The notes beneath the pieces are model-generated. The model saw only the letters and a list, made by a program, of their open reading frames with translations, was not told where the DNA came from and did no database searches. The translations under genes were made by a program, and so were the position numbers. From Opitutales bacterium (GTDB lineage: Bacteria; Verrucomicrobiota; Verrucomicrobiia; Opitutales; UBA2987), in contig JAJFLV010000190.1 of the NCBI GenBank assembly GCA_021772535.1, forward strand, positions 1-35,673: DNA of 35,673 bases. The letters are read 5' to 3'. Within the stretch, counting starts at the first letter, position 1, and each line of letters begins with the position of its first letter. Positions 8,064 through 17,226 of the stretch are shown one piece after another.

Positions 8064-8441
8064 ATGGCTGAAACGATTTCCATTGACCTGCCCGAGGGTG
8101 TCCGCCTGGGCAATGAGAACTTGCTCCGCGTTAAGGAGCTGGCGGGAAAGAAATTGCTCGATCTGGCGAAGCGGGAAGACAAAGACAACCTTTTAAGGGT
8201 CGCCATAACCGGTGGGGGCTGCAATGGCCTGACCTACCGTTTAAGATTTGTGGAAGAACCGAAAAGCGGGGACATTCTGGTTCATTCATCGGGAGTGCAA
8301 ATCCTCGTCGACAGCAAAAGCGCACTGTATTTGAAGGGTAGCGAGCTTGATTACTCCACACGCTTGATTTCCGGGGGTTTTAATTTTTCCAACCCCAATG
8401 CAACGAGCAGTTGTTCATGCGGAGAGAGCTTCAGCATTTAG
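8064..8441 (+). CDS. Iron-sulfur cluster assembly accessory protein (HesB/IscA/ErpA family)
   Basis: This is an A-type carrier that accepts Fe-S clusters and delivers them to apo-proteins. The 125-residue protein has the three conserved cysteines: Cys53 in GGGCNGLTY, and Cys117 and Cys119 in the C-terminal CSCGESFSI. The core YLKGSELDYSTRLISGGFNF is a standard family block. The N-terminus is about 15-20 residues longer than E. coli IscA. No other isc or suf genes lie nearby, so IscA, ErpA and SufA cannot be told apart from context. Confidence 0.92.
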   Translation: MAETISIDLPEGVRLGNENLLRVKELAGKKLLDLAKREDKDNLLRVAITGGGCNGLTYRLRFVEEPKSGDILVHSSGVQILVDSKSALYLKGSELDYSTRLISGGFNFSNPNATSSCSCGESFSI

Positions 8442-8455
8442 CCTGACTCAGGCTA
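8439..8455 (+). terminator. Perfect palindrome overlapping the iscA stop codon, possible terminator hairpin
   Basis: TAGCCTGACTCAGGCTA is a perfect inverted repeat giving a 7-bp stem with a 3-nt loop, and its first three bases are the iscA stop codon. No run of T follows, so a classical intrinsic terminator is not supported. It may protect or pause the 3' end of the preceding operon. Confidence 0.35.
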
Positions 8456-8510
8456 TGGTTTACTCCCCCCAAAAAAAGGCCCCGGTCCAATAAGAATAAG
8501 GTAACAGGCA

Positions 8511-9965
8511 ATGCTTGGCCGAAAAAAGAATTTTCAGGAAAATCTGAGCTTTGGCATCGATATAGTAGCCGGCTCGATCATTTTGTTCGGGGCCTATCTT
8601 TACCTGCACTACTTCAGGGATTCCTGGGAAGTGTTTCTCCAAAGGATAACAGGCTATCCCTTCGTCATTCAGGACGTTTCCCATCTGGCTGATGAAAAAT
8701 GGATTTTCCTGGTCATTCTGTTCAACCTTTTTGCCTCCCTGCGACTCAATCGATTTTACCAGGTCAGCCTTTTTGCGGAATGGCCGGAGGTGATATTTCA
8801 ATCCTTCAAAGGCATTGCCATAGGGGTGGGCATGATAGCGGTTTTCTTTTATTTTTTCTCCTTTCAATCGGTCAACCGCTCTCTCCTGTTTGGTTTCGCA
8901 GCCTTGTTTTTCCTTTACCATGGGGTAAAAGAATTGGGATTGCGCCGATACCTGATGGGATATTATCGACGTAAACCTCTGGAAGCTCTGCTTGTATGCC
9001 CATCGGATGAATTAAATGCTCAACTGGTTGAATTCAATAAAAGACACCAATCGAGCGTAGTTATCAAAGGCGTGGTAACTTCCAAAGATTGCCCGGAAGA
9101 AATTGTGTCCCGATGGCAAGACCGAATCTTGGGAGAATTGGATGGAATTGGCGACATACTCTCCAAAGGCCGTTTCGATCTGGTTTTTCTGGTCGCTTCC
9201 GATCCGCAAAAAGAAAAAGAAATTCTCAGGTTGGCCGAGGAGCAAGGGGTAGAGGTCTGGTATTTCGCGGATTTTATTTCGCCTCTATTGGCTCGACCGG
9301 AAATTGATGATTTTGGTGGAAAACCAGTAATCGTTTACCGCACGGCCTCTCATTATGAAGGTAAGATATTGATCAAACGAGCGTTTGATATAGTTCTCTC
9401 CTTTGTATTTTTATTGATCGCCAGTCCGATTTTTCTCATGGTTTGCATACTCATTAAAATCACCACGCGTGGCCCGGTATTTTACGTCCAGAAACGCACG
9501 GGGCTGAGAGGCCAGGTTTTTCCGATGTTCAAGTTTCGCACCATGCAGCCCGGCGCCGAGGAGCAATTAGAACATATAAAAGCTCAAAATGAGATGAAGG
9601 GTCCGGTATTCAAATCGGCGGAAGATCCCCGTATAACCAGAGTGGGGAAATTCCTGCGACGGTACAGTCTGGATGAATTGCCGCAGCTTTGGAATGTGTT
9701 CATAGGGCACATGAGCCTAGTCGGCCCCCGGCCCCTACCCGTTTACGAAACGGAGAATTTTGAAGCTTTTAAAGACCACCGCCGCTACAGTGTGTTGCCG
9801 GGGCTGACTGGCCTCTGGCAGGTTTCCGGCCGCAACCAAATTGAGGATTTTTCCGAATGGGTGCGCCTGGATTTGGAGTATATCGACTCCTGGAGTCTTT
9901 GGCTCGATATTGCTATTCTGTGCCGAACCATACCGGTCGTCTTGCGAGGTGAGGGAGCCAAATGA
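8511..9965 (+). CDS. Polyprenyl-phosphate sugar-1-phosphate transferase (exopolysaccharide glycosylphosphotransferase, WbaP/WcaJ type)
   Basis: Such enzymes transfer a sugar-1-phosphate to undecaprenyl phosphate to start exopolysaccharide or O-antigen repeat units. The 484-residue protein has an N-terminal part with several hydrophobic helices (about 18-140), a nucleotide-binding-like middle domain, then the catalytic bacterial sugar transferase domain from about 285. Its signatures are [20 protein letters not shown] (membrane re-entrant helix), [52 protein letters not shown] and [13 protein letters not shown]. It begins 69 bp after iscA and stands alone, without neighbouring glycosyltransferases, so the polysaccharide it serves cannot be named. 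Confidence 0.93.
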   Translation: MLGRKKNFQENLSFGIDIVAGSIILFGAYLYLHYFRDSWEVFLQRITGYPFVIQDVSHLADEKWIFLVILFNLFASLRLNRFYQVSLFAEWPEVIFQSFKGIAIGVGMIAVFFYFFSFQSVNRSLLFGFAALFFLYHGVKELGLRRYLMGYYRRKPLEALLVCPSDELNAQLVEFNKRHQSSVVIKGVVTSKDCPEEIVSRWQDRILGELDGIGDILSKGRFDLVFLVASDPQKEKEILRLAEEQGVEVWYFADFISPLLARPEIDDFGGKPVIVYRTASHYEGKILIKRAFDIVLSFVFLLIASPIFLMVCILIKITTRGPVFYVQKRTGLRGQVFPMFKFRTMQPGAEEQLEHIKAQNEMKGPVFKSAEDPRITRVGKFLRRYSLDELPQLWNVFIGHMSLVGPRPLPVYETENFEAFKDHRRYSVLPGLTGLWQVSGRNQIEDFSEWVRLDLEYIDSWSLWLDIAILCRTIPVVLRGEGAK

Positions 9966-10003
9966 TATTATGGATTACACGCTCGGCCATTTTCTTGAGA
10001 AAA

Positions 10004-10066
10004 AGATTGTAAATCAGTCAATTTGAAGCAAAGATTGTTGGTCAGTTTTACACTGAATGACAATCT
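10004..10066 (+). promoter_or_regulatory. Repeated and inverted motif in the infC leader
   Basis: AGATTGT-N3-TCAGT occurs at 10004-10018 and again at 10032-10046. Its inverted form ACTGA-N3-ACAATCT is at 10052-10066. The last two can pair into a stem of 7 + 5 bp with a 3x3 internal loop and the 5-nt loop TTTAC. The upstream direct copy could compete for the same partner strand. This arrangement, 107 bp before the infC start, could be an RNA switch or a repressor-operator array. No ligand or protein can be assigned. Confidence 0.4.
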
Positions 10067-10173
10067 ATGGAAATTTCGGCTCTTGCCCCACAATGTCTCA
10101 AAGGAAGTATCAAGTCCAAGTGATACAGCTTTTTAACAGCTGTTGTCTGATGTCTACCGACGATAATTCCTAG

Positions 10174-10776
10174 ATGGCAAGGTTTCCTCAATCGGGCGGC
10201 CGATTTAAAGGCAAACGCCCCGGTTTTAAGCAAAGACTGCGTAAGAACGAACGTATTCGCGTTCGCGAAGTCAGACTGATCGGCCCGGATGCCAGGCAAA
10301 TTGGCATTGTCCCCACCTCGGATGCCCTCAGGATGGCCAAAGATCACGGTCTCGACCTGGTGGAAATTTCTCCCACAGCAAGACCGCCCGTTTGCCGCAT
10401 ACTTGATTTTGGTAAATACAAATACGAACAGTCCAAGAAAGGCAAAGACCAGAAACCCGCTGGCTCGAAAATAAAGGAAGTTAAGCTGCGTGTGCGCATC
10501 GAACAGCACGATTACATGGTGAAACTGCGGCGGGCTGAGCAATTTTTGGACAAGGGCTTCAAGGTCAAACTCACTCTCTCTTTTCGGGGCCGGGAAAATG
10601 AACATAAGGACCTCGGCTTTGTTGTAATCAACCGCGCGGTAGCCGATCTGGAGCATATCGGGACTCCCGACAGCGAACCCCGGCTGGCCGGGCGGAGCGT
10701 TATCCTGATCGTCAGCCCCCTACCGGAAGGCAAGCGCAAGCTCAAATACAACGAACCCCACGAAGAGGCAGAATAG
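10174..10776 (+). CDS. infC: Translation initiation factor IF-3
   Basis: IF-3 binds the 30S subunit and checks initiator tRNA and start-codon pairing. The 200-residue protein has an N-domain with NERIRVREVRLIGPDARQIG and DALRMAKDHGLDLVEISPTA, the signature RPPVCRILDFGKYKYEQSKK, a charged linker, and a C-domain with KEVKLRVRIEQHDYMVKLRR and AEQFLDKGFKVKLTLSFRGR. An N-terminal basic extension of about 22 residues precedes the usual start. In most bacteria infC is followed by rpmI and rplT; here an amidase gene follows 1 bp after the stop, so the operon is rearranged. The start codon is ATG, not the rare AUU used for autoregulation in enterobacteria. Confidence 0.96.
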   Translation: MARFPQSGGRFKGKRPGFKQRLRKNERIRVREVRLIGPDARQIGIVPTSDALRMAKDHGLDLVEISPTARPPVCRILDFGKYKYEQSKKGKDQKPAGSKIKEVKLRVRIEQHDYMVKLRRAEQFLDKGFKVKLTLSFRGRENEHKDLGFVVINRAVADLEHIGTPDSEPRLAGRSVILIVSPLPEGKRKLKYNEPHEEAE

Positions 10777-10777
10777 G

Positions 10778-11830
10778 GTGTTCTTGCCGTGCAGATTTTT
10801 GGGCCGCGCCGGGCGGCCTGATTTGTTTGCCACATGTCCTCCCGCCATTAGCGCCGCATTTATTTTATTTCTCCTGGCGGCCTTGACGGTCCCGATCAAA
10901 CGCGCCGAAGCCGATTTAAAACTCGGCGGAGTGGATTACAGGAGTCTTGAGTCCGTGGCCGGATATTTTGGGATGAAACGGTCCTGGGTCACCACCGGAA
11001 AAAAACTAGCCCTAAGCAGTGAATGGACTCGCCTCGAATTCGAGCCGGACCGGCGATATTTTCTCATCAATGGCAGAAAAGTGTATCTTGGTCACCCACT
11101 GCACCATCATCGCTCCGATCTCTATCTCAGCCGGGGCGATTTCGAGAAAACCCTCAAACCCCTTTTAACACCCCGGGCCTTCTCCCCAGTTCCAAAGCTT
11201 TACCGCATTGTTATCGATCCAGGTCACGGCGGGAAAGACCCCGGAACCCAAAATAATTCTCAGGGTCTGATCGAAAAAGCAGTGGTTCTGGACATTTCTC
11301 AAAAGCTTCAAAAAATTCTCAGCAAACAGGGTTACCAGGTCATTTTAACAAGACAAAGCGACAAATTCATCGACTTGGCCAAACGTCCTGCAATGGCCAA
11401 CAGCAGAAGTGCGGATTTATTCATCAGCGTGCATGCAAACGCGGCCGGGTCGAGCAAAGTGCAAGGTATTGAAACCTTTGTCTTTACCCCGCAAAATCAG
11501 CCATCTACGCGCAATTCCCAAATTCAATCAGCCGACCGGAAGGCCTATCCGGGAAACCGATTCGACCCCTGGAACACACTACTCGGGTTCTATGTTCAAC
11601 GTGAAGTGGTCACGGAGCTTAAAGCTGGCGACCGCGGGTTGAAGCGGGCCCGTATGGCAGTCTTGAAAACTTTAAATTGTCCCGGCCTGTTGGTAGAGAC
11701 GGGATTTGTCACAAATACCGCTGAAGCTGGAAAGTTAAAGACTGCCACCTACCGCCAAAAAATGGCCCAAGCCATCGCCTCAGGTATTCTGCAATACCAA
11801 AAAACCCTCAATCGATTAAGGGGAAAATAA
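10778..11830 (+). CDS. N-acetylmuramoyl-L-alanine amidase (Amidase_3)
   Basis: This zinc enzyme cleaves the bond between MurNAc and L-Ala in peptidoglycan during septum splitting or wall turnover. After a hydrophobic export segment (AAFILFLLAALTVPIKRAEA) and a domain of about 100 residues resembling a copper-amine-oxidase/AMIN-like N-domain, the catalytic domain begins at IVIDPGHGGKDPGTQ (first zinc His). It continues with the zinc Glu in QGLIEKAVVLDIS, the second His in ADLFISVHANAA and the catalytic Glu in CPGLLVETGFVTN. The start shown is GTG 10778, one base after infC. TTG 10823 would give a more typical signal peptide and is a real alternative. Confidence 0.9.
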   Translation: MFLPCRFLGRAGRPDLFATCPPAISAAFILFLLAALTVPIKRAEADLKLGGVDYRSLESVAGYFGMKRSWVTTGKKLALSSEWTRLEFEPDRRYFLINGRKVYLGHPLHHHRSDLYLSRGDFEKTLKPLLTPRAFSPVPKLYRIVIDPGHGGKDPGTQNNSQGLIEKAVVLDISQKLQKILSKQGYQVILTRQSDKFIDLAKRPAMANSRSADLFISVHANAAGSSKVQGIETFVFTPQNQPSTRNSQIQSADRKAYPGNRFDPWNTLLGFYVQREVVTELKAGDRGLKRARMAVLKTLNCPGLLVETGFVTNTAEAGKLKTATYRQKMAQAIASGILQYQKTLNRLRGK

Positions 11831-11844
11831 TCGAAAATAAGATC

Positions 11845-13464
11845 ATGCGCCGATTGCTCGCTATAATATTTATTTTCGGCCAAACGGCATTCACGAGTTT
11901 TGCCGCGGAGCGCAACCCCGCCGAATCTGTGGTTGTGGTGGCAAACAAATCCGACCCCGACTCCGTCGCCCTGGCCCGGCATTACATGGAAAAAAGGGCC
12001 ATTCCCCGACTTAACCTGATCCTTCTGGATGCTCCGGCAAATGAATCGGTGGATTGGAGAACCTTTATCTCCTCAATCCACAACCCTCTTCTCGAGACCT
12101 TGGTGAAAAAAGGATGGATTGATGCAGTGCCCGGTAAACTGCGGGACAAGGAGGGACGGCTCCGGTATGGCATCGTGGGACACTCCATCAGTTATCTGGT
12201 CATTTGCCGAGGGTTGCCACTCAAAATCCGCGAGGACCCTGGGCGGATAGAAGATTCACCCCCCGTGGGCCTTACTCAGGACAGTCGTTTTCAAACCAAT
12301 CGCAGCAGTGTAGATTCGGAACTGGCCCTGCTGCCGGTTTCTCCTTACCCGATCACCGGCTGGATTCCCAATCCCCTTTTTGGCCAGGAAAAGTATTCCT
12401 TCCTTGAGGGCCAGAGAGTCCTGAAAGTATCGCGTCTGGACGGTCCCACCTTGTCCAGCGTCAAAGGTTTGGTCGACAATGCGCTGCGGGCCGAGAAAAC
12501 CGGATTGATGGGCAGGGCCTATATTGACAATGGAGGCACCCACCAGATCGGCAATGAATGGCTGAGCAAAATGGCGGTTGCATTACGGAAAACCGGTTTC
12601 GATCTACAGGTTGAAGAATCGCCGCAGCTTTTTGGCCCCGAAGCCCGTTTCGATGCGCCCGCGTTCTATTTCGGATGGTATAACAGAGACATCACCGGTC
12701 CCTTCCTCAATCCGGGATTCTACTTTCCACCGGGGGCCATAGCAGCCCATATTCACAGTTTTTCCGCCTCGACATTGACGGACCCTTCACGCTTTTGGTG
12801 CGGGCCTCTTGTTATGCGGGGCGTCACCGCAACCTTCGGCAATGTATGGGAACCGTACTTAAGGTTTACCCATCATCCCAATGAATTTTTCAACGCCTTG
12901 ACCAAGGGCATGAATCTGGGGGATGCCGCCTACTACTCACTCCCCGCCCTCAGTTGGCAAGCGGTTTTGATCGGCGATCCGCTTTATCAACCCTTCAAGG
13001 TCCCTCTAGAAAAACAGTTGGAAAATCTTGATGCTGATAATGCGCCCCTTGGCCAATATGCCGTCATCCGAAAGATGCATCTTCTACGTTTTGAGGGGAA
13101 ATATTCGGAAGCCCTCAGCCTGGGAGCAAAAGGATTTCGAATAAGTCCCGGATTGGCCCTCGGTCTTGATCTGGGCAAGGCCTATCTTTCCGCCGGGCAA
13201 AAGGGAACGGCCCTGGATACCCTGCGATTTGCCATTTACATCCAGTATTTTTCCAACGACGACTGGCTCCCGGCGAAAGAAATTGCCGATTTGCTGGTCC
13301 AAAACGGAGACCCCGCATCTGGGCTCAATGTCTATAAAAATCTTATCCGGAGCAAAGGCCTGCCCAATTCCCTGTTGAAAAGATTCCTCTACGAAGGTGT
13401 TCAAGTTGCCCGAACGTCCGGAGATTTTATTCAGGCCGCCGAATGGAACGCCCTCTTGAAATGA
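11845..13464 (+). CDS. TIGR03790-family secreted protein with C-terminal TPR-like region
   Basis: The 539-residue protein begins with a signal peptide (MRRLLAIIFIFGQTAFTSFA, cut near Ala21-Ala22). The opening VVVVANKSDPDSVALARHYM and EKRAIPRLNLILL is characteristic of the TIGR03790 family: possession of a released polypeptide chain and discussion of YxVxxRG-type segments (here SYLVICRGLPLKI) fit this family of unknown function, common in Planctomycetes and Verrucomicrobia. A GNVWEPY block and a LIGDPLYQPF block near 340-385 are also family-like. The last 150 residues form helix pairs resembling TPR repeats. It lies 14 bp downstream of the amidase in the same direction and may be co-transcribed. 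Family membership is recalled, not searched; the function is unknown. Confidence 0.8.
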   Translation: MRRLLAIIFIFGQTAFTSFAAERNPAESVVVVANKSDPDSVALARHYMEKRAIPRLNLILLDAPANESVDWRTFISSIHNPLLETLVKKGWIDAVPGKLRDKEGRLRYGIVGHSISYLVICRGLPLKIREDPGRIEDSPPVGLTQDSRFQTNRSSVDSELALLPVSPYPITGWIPNPLFGQEKYSFLEGQRVLKVSRLDGPTLSSVKGLVDNALRAEKTGLMGRAYIDNGGTHQIGNEWLSKMAVALRKTGFDLQVEESPQLFGPEARFDAPAFYFGWYNRDITGPFLNPGFYFPPGAIAAHIHSFSASTLTDPSRFWCGPLVMRGVTATFGNVWEPYLRFTHHPNEFFNALTKGMNLGDAAYYSLPALSWQAVLIGDPLYQPFKVPLEKQLENLDADNAPLGQYAVIRKMHLLRFEGKYSEALSLGAKGFRISPGLALGLDLGKAYLSAGQKGTALDTLRFAIYIQYFSNDDWLPAKEIADLLVQNGDPASGLNVYKNLIRSKGLPNSLLKRFLYEGVQVARTSGDFIQAAEWNALLK

Positions 13465-13548
13465 CGATAACCACCTGGGTTTCTCTACCGGGGAATTCCG
13501 AAATCATCCAGTTTGCTCAAACAAAAAAACAAGCGCTTTTCCGTGAAA

Positions 13549-13622
13549 TGGTGCGGGCACTCGGAATCGAACCGAGGACACCAGCTTGGAAGGCTGGGGT
13601 TTTACCGCTAAACTATGCCCGC
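13549..13622 (-). tRNA. tRNA-Gly(TCC)
   Basis: Read on the minus strand from 13622, the acceptor GCGGGCA pairs with TGCCCGC, followed by discriminator A and an encoded CCA (13551-13549). The anticodon arm CCAGC-CTTCCAA-GCTGG gives anticodon TCC. The T-arm TCGG-TTCGATT-CCGA is intact. The 74-nt length, including CCA, is normal. The gene lies alone in the gap between the TIGR03790 gene and pilC, opposite to both. Confidence 0.96.
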
Positions 13623-13784
13623 CCAATCAGGGTTGCAGGCAGTTTTTTCGGAAAGAAATGAGCGGGTCAAGGTTTTCCATCATTCTTAAACGATGGGCAA
13701 GAGAATGAGAAAAGTCTTTTCAACCTTATAAAGTCTGTTATGGTATTGTAGTATACCTACCAATTTTAACCATAAGGATCAATC

Positions 13785-14951
13785 ATGGCTTTATTAACAT
13801 CTGGTACAACAGCTCCCACGGCCGGCGGGCGGGCCGCGGGAGCCAAAAAGGTCAGTTTCATGGAATCTCAGAGGCTGGCCAAGCAAAAGGCTTATGAAAA
13901 ACAGGCCAAAAAGAAAAAAATAGGTTTGGCCGACGTTTGTGTATTCACACAGCAACTCTCATCCATGCTGGAGGCTGGCCTGCCTTTGGTGCAAGCCCTG
14001 GAGGCGCTGCAGGAACAGACCGAGCAGCCGGTGTTCCAAATTATCATCCGCGAGGTGAAGGCCGATGTTTCCAGCGGCACGGCCTTTTCCGATTCCGTTC
14101 GCAAATTCCCCAAGGCCTTTCCCAACCTCTTCATATCCATGGTGGAGGCCGGTGAGGCTAGCGGCGGCCTGGCGTCCATTCTGGGCAAAGTGGCCGTTTA
14201 TTTCGAGCAATCAGTGGCCCTCACAAAAAAGGTCAAGGGGGCCATGACTTATCCGATTGCGGTTATCACCCTGGCGGTGGGCCTGGTCAATGTTTTGCTC
14301 ATTATGGTGATTCCGGTCTTTGCGGAAATGTTTTCCGGCTTCGGGGCAGACCTCCCAAAACCGACGCAAATGCTCATCGACTTGAGCGATTTCCTCAAAG
14401 GAAACATTATCTATATAGCAGTGGGATTGTTTGTTGCCTTTAAGTTGCTGACCAAATTCATTAGCACCCCGAAAGGCCGGGTGATCAAGGATCAGACCTT
14501 GTTCAAAATTCCGGTAGTGGGCAATCTGGTGCAAAAAGTTTCCGTTTCCCGCTTTTGCCGTACTTACGCCATTCTCCTGCGTAGCGGCGTTCCCATTCTG
14601 AGAAGCCTGGAAATCGTTTCCAATGCCAGCGGCAATACCTACATTGAAAACGCTGTTTTAAAAATCACCAGACATGTCAGCCAGGGAGGTCAGCTTTCTG
14701 AAGTTTTGGCCACCGATCCATTTTTTCCACCCATGGTCAAGCATATGGCCAAAGCTGGAGAAACAACCGGCAATGTGGATGGCATGATGGACAAGATTTC
14801 CGATTTTTACGATGCCGAGGTAGAAACCATTGTGGATGCCCTCACTTCCCTCATGGAACCGATTCTCATTTGCGTTCTGGGCGTTGTCATCGGCGGTATT
14901 GTCATGGCTATGTTTCTACCAATTTTCCAACTTTCTTCAGTTGTCGGCTGA
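13785..14951 (+). CDS. Type IV pilus / type II secretion inner-membrane platform protein (PilC/GspF family)
   Basis: The polytopic platform protein couples the cytoplasmic ATPase to pilus or pseudopilus assembly. The 388-residue protein has a basic N-terminal tail, then two T2SSF domains. The first is CVFTQQLSSMLEAGLPLVQA, LEALQEQ, then FISMVEAGEASGGLASIL. The second is SRFCRTYAILLRSGVPILRS, then MVKHMAKAGETTGNVDGMM. Three membrane segments (about 160-185, 206-228, 358-382) are at the usual places. AAGGA at 13773-13777 is a good ribosome site. No pilB, pilT or pseudopilin gene is adjacent, so T4P and T2SS cannot be told apart. The next gene is a response regulator. Confidence 0.93.
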   Translation: MALLTSGTTAPTAGGRAAGAKKVSFMESQRLAKQKAYEKQAKKKKIGLADVCVFTQQLSSMLEAGLPLVQALEALQEQTEQPVFQIIIREVKADVSSGTAFSDSVRKFPKAFPNLFISMVEAGEASGGLASILGKVAVYFEQSVALTKKVKGAMTYPIAVITLAVGLVNVLLIMVIPVFAEMFSGFGADLPKPTQMLIDLSDFLKGNIIYIAVGLFVAFKLLTKFISTPKGRVIKDQTLFKIPVVGNLVQKVSVSRFCRTYAILLRSGVPILRSLEIVSNASGNTYIENAVLKITRHVSQGGQLSEVLATDPFFPPMVKHMAKAGETTGNVDGMMDKISDFYDAEVETIVDALTSLMEPILICVLGVVIGGIVMAMFLPIFQLSSVVG

Positions 14952-15055
14952 CGTTTGGGAACGGGGTGCAGTTTACTCGAAAAGAAAATTCACCCAAGAG
15001 TCCAGAGGATGAAATCGTAAGACATAGATTAATCTTCGGCTTGTAAAAGTGATTT

Positions 15056-16633
15056 ATGGCATCAGTACTGATAGTTGACGATTTACCGGCTGTTCATGAA
15101 ATGCTCGAGGCGGTGATCAACCCTTGCGGGTTTTTAAGCGCTTTCGCATTGAATGGACCGGAAGCGCTCAAACGGTACCGGGAGGGGAATATCGATGTGG
15201 TGCTGGTGGATATCGCGATGGAGCCGATGGACGGCATCACTGTGCTCAAGGAGCTGAGGACGATCGATCCAAACGCCATTGTCATAATGATGACGGGCTA
15301 TTCCTCGACCGAAACTGCCATGCAGGCCTTGAAGTTCGGAGCCTTCGATTACGTGCAAAAGCCTTTCCGATTGGAGGAACTGGTCAAAACTCTCCACCGA
15401 GCGGTCGATGCCAGGAAGAAAGGAACGGGGGTCAAAGCAGTAGAGGTGGAGGGACCGCTGCGGGCCGATAAAGAAGTTGCAGGCGTTCTTACTGGTGAAA
15501 GTGAAGCCATCAAGGCAGTCAACAAGCAAGTTCAGAAACTGTTGCGAGCTAAAACACCGATGCTCATTCAGGGCGAAACTGGCACCGGCAAACGCAGCCT
15601 GGCCGATCTTGTTCACCAAAAAGGCCCAGGCCCCAAAGCCCCCTTTATCGGTATCGATTGCCGGCTGGCGGACCCGAAGGAATTACAGCATGGCCTCGCC
15701 AATGGAGATGGCACTGCCGGCTCCCTCATTCAGATGGCGGAGGGAGGAACCCTGTTTTTTGAGAATATCGACAAGCTTCCGGTTGAGCTTCAATCCCTCC
15801 TGGCCAAAGTTCTAAAAATTTCCGGCGGTTCGTTCCGGTTGATTTGCGCAAGTGAGATTAAATTTGAGAGCCGCCTCGAACAGGGAAACGTGGCCGATGA
15901 ATTCTTTTTCAAGGTTGCCACCCTGCCCATTACCTTGCCACCCCTGCGCGAAAGGCGGGAAGACTTGCCCTTGCTCATCAATGATATCCTGAAAAGGGCG
16001 GACAATCCTTTTTTCGACACTTCTCAAATCAAGTTTTCCAGAGATGCCGAAGCCACGATGTATTATTATCCCTGGCCGGGTAATCTGATCGAACTCTCCA
16101 ATGTGCTCACTGCCGTGGTGGTCTCTTCCCATAACCGGTTGATCAACGCACAGCAGCTCCCTTTGCGCATACGCGACACCCGCAAATGGCCCAATCTGAA
16201 GGCCTACCTGCTGGCCCGGGAAGAGGCCTATGTCGCGGAATTATTGCGCTTGTGCAATAATGACAAGGAGAAGGCCGCCAAGATTGCCGGTGTGACCGAT
16301 CTCTTCGAATCCGAATCGGTGGTCAAGGCGCGGGAAAAAGTTGAAGAAGCCAGCAGTCAGGACTCGGCCAGCGGTAAAACGGAAATGTCGGCGGAGGCCA
16401 AGGAAGCCCTGGAGAAATTGAAAACCGAGCTGGAGATGGAGGAAGCGGCTATCAAGGAATCTAAAGAAATGCTTCTGGAGCGAGAAGAATTTCTGGAAAC
16501 GAGCGAGAATACTCTCTTCGAAAAGGTTATGGCCCAACAGGAAAGGGAGACCGAGCTTGAACAATTGGCGGAAGAGCTGGACCAGCGGGCGGGAAAGCTT
16601 GATGAACGGGAAAAAGCGTTGGGGACAGCGTAA
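15056..16633 (+). CDS. Response regulator with degenerate sigma-54-type AAA+ domain and C-terminal coiled coil
   Basis: Residues 1-120 are a complete receiver domain: Asp8/Asp9, phosphoacceptor Asp52 (VVLVDIAM), MMTGYSS and Lys102 (VQKPF). Residues about 146-375 resemble the NtrC-family AAA+ core. Walker A is intact (GETGTGKR, 173-180), as are LPPLRERREDLP and YYPWPGNLIELSNV. The sigma-54 contact loop GAFTGA is missing, and the Walker B region reads GTLFFENI instead of GTLFLDEI. A Fis-like helix (LLRLCNNDKEKAAKIAGVT) follows without a clear second helix. About 75 residues of Glu/Lys-rich heptads (from about 450) end the protein. It probably cannot activate sigma-54 and may act as a phosphorylation-controlled scaffold or adaptor, perhaps for the pilus gene just upstream. 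Confidence 0.85.
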   Translation: MASVLIVDDLPAVHEMLEAVINPCGFLSAFALNGPEALKRYREGNIDVVLVDIAMEPMDGITVLKELRTIDPNAIVIMMTGYSSTETAMQALKFGAFDYVQKPFRLEELVKTLHRAVDARKKGTGVKAVEVEGPLRADKEVAGVLTGESEAIKAVNKQVQKLLRAKTPMLIQGETGTGKRSLADLVHQKGPGPKAPFIGIDCRLADPKELQHGLANGDGTAGSLIQMAEGGTLFFENIDKLPVELQSLLAKVLKISGGSFRLICASEIKFESRLEQGNVADEFFFKVATLPITLPPLRERREDLPLLINDILKRADNPFFDTSQIKFSRDAEATMYYYPWPGNLIELSNVLTAVVVSSHNRLINAQQLPLRIRDTRKWPNLKAYLLAREEAYVAELLRLCNNDKEKAAKIAGVTDLFESESVVKAREKVEEASSQDSASGKTEMSAEAKEALEKLKTELEMEEAAIKESKEMLLEREEFLETSENTLFEKVMAQQERETELEQLAEELDQRAGKLDEREKALGTA

Positions 16634-16682
16634 TTTCGAAACCGTCCTGCATTCCGGTCCACTCACTCAGCCAATCATATTC

Positions 16683-17144
16683 TTAAGCTGGGTCTTCTTG
16701 CGGGAGATCATTATCTCCTCTCAGGCCTGCTACGGTGTCCGAGTGATCTCCGGCCGCGTAGCGAATTACGTCCACCGCATCGATTATCAGGGACAAAACA
16801 TTCACGGTTAGCAAAACGCGCAGCCATATTTCGAAAAAGTCTTCGGGAGGGACATGATCCAGGCGGGTGAAAAGATAAACGACCGCCGGAGTCCAAAAAA
16901 CAAGATGTCCCAGCCCCAGCAAGCGGGTGAAACCCGTGTATCCCGTCAGCACCACCATCAGTAGAAAAGCACCCAGAAAGGCGACTAAAACCACCTGGGC
17001 CTCCACTCGCCCCAAAAACAGGAGCGGCACAACCAGATTTGCCGCCACCAGCAAAACCAGCCATAGCTTCCATAAAATCGACATTTTAAGGACTCCCCGA
17101 TGGAAATCGATAAACCCTTTCGATAAAACTTTTAAAGTATTCAT
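16683..17144 (-). CDS. Small integral membrane protein of unknown function
   Basis: The 153-residue protein has four likely membrane helices at about 23-44, 49-69, 75-92 and 108-127, with short basic or acidic loops and a hydrophilic C-terminal tail rich in Asp/Gly. I do not recognise a family. The start at 17144 gives a 20-residue lead with MNTLKVLSKG; Met21 is an alternative that would put the first helix near the N-terminus. It converges on the response regulator gene (49 bp between stops) and lies downstream of pyrF on the same strand, separated by 82 bp. Confidence 0.75.
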   Translation of the reverse strand: MNTLKVLSKGFIDFHRGVLKMSILWKLWLVLLVAANLVVPLLFLGRVEAQVVLVAFLGAFLLMVVLTGYTGFTRLLGLGHLVFWTPAVVYLFTRLDHVPPEDFFEIWLRVLLTVNVLSLIIDAVDVIRYAAGDHSDTVAGLRGDNDLPQEDPA

Positions 17145-17226
17145 GATAATTTCTTGTTTTCCAATTTTGTTAAGTCGCTAAACATTGAAAATGCTTACAT
17201 TTCGCAAGCTGCCGAAGTAGCCAGAA

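Noticed and set aside
13443-13661. Plus-strand open frame with ALGIEPRTPAWKAGVLPLNY
   Set aside because: This is the well-known artefact of translating the strand opposite a tRNA-Gly gene; the tRNA at 13549-13622 explains it.
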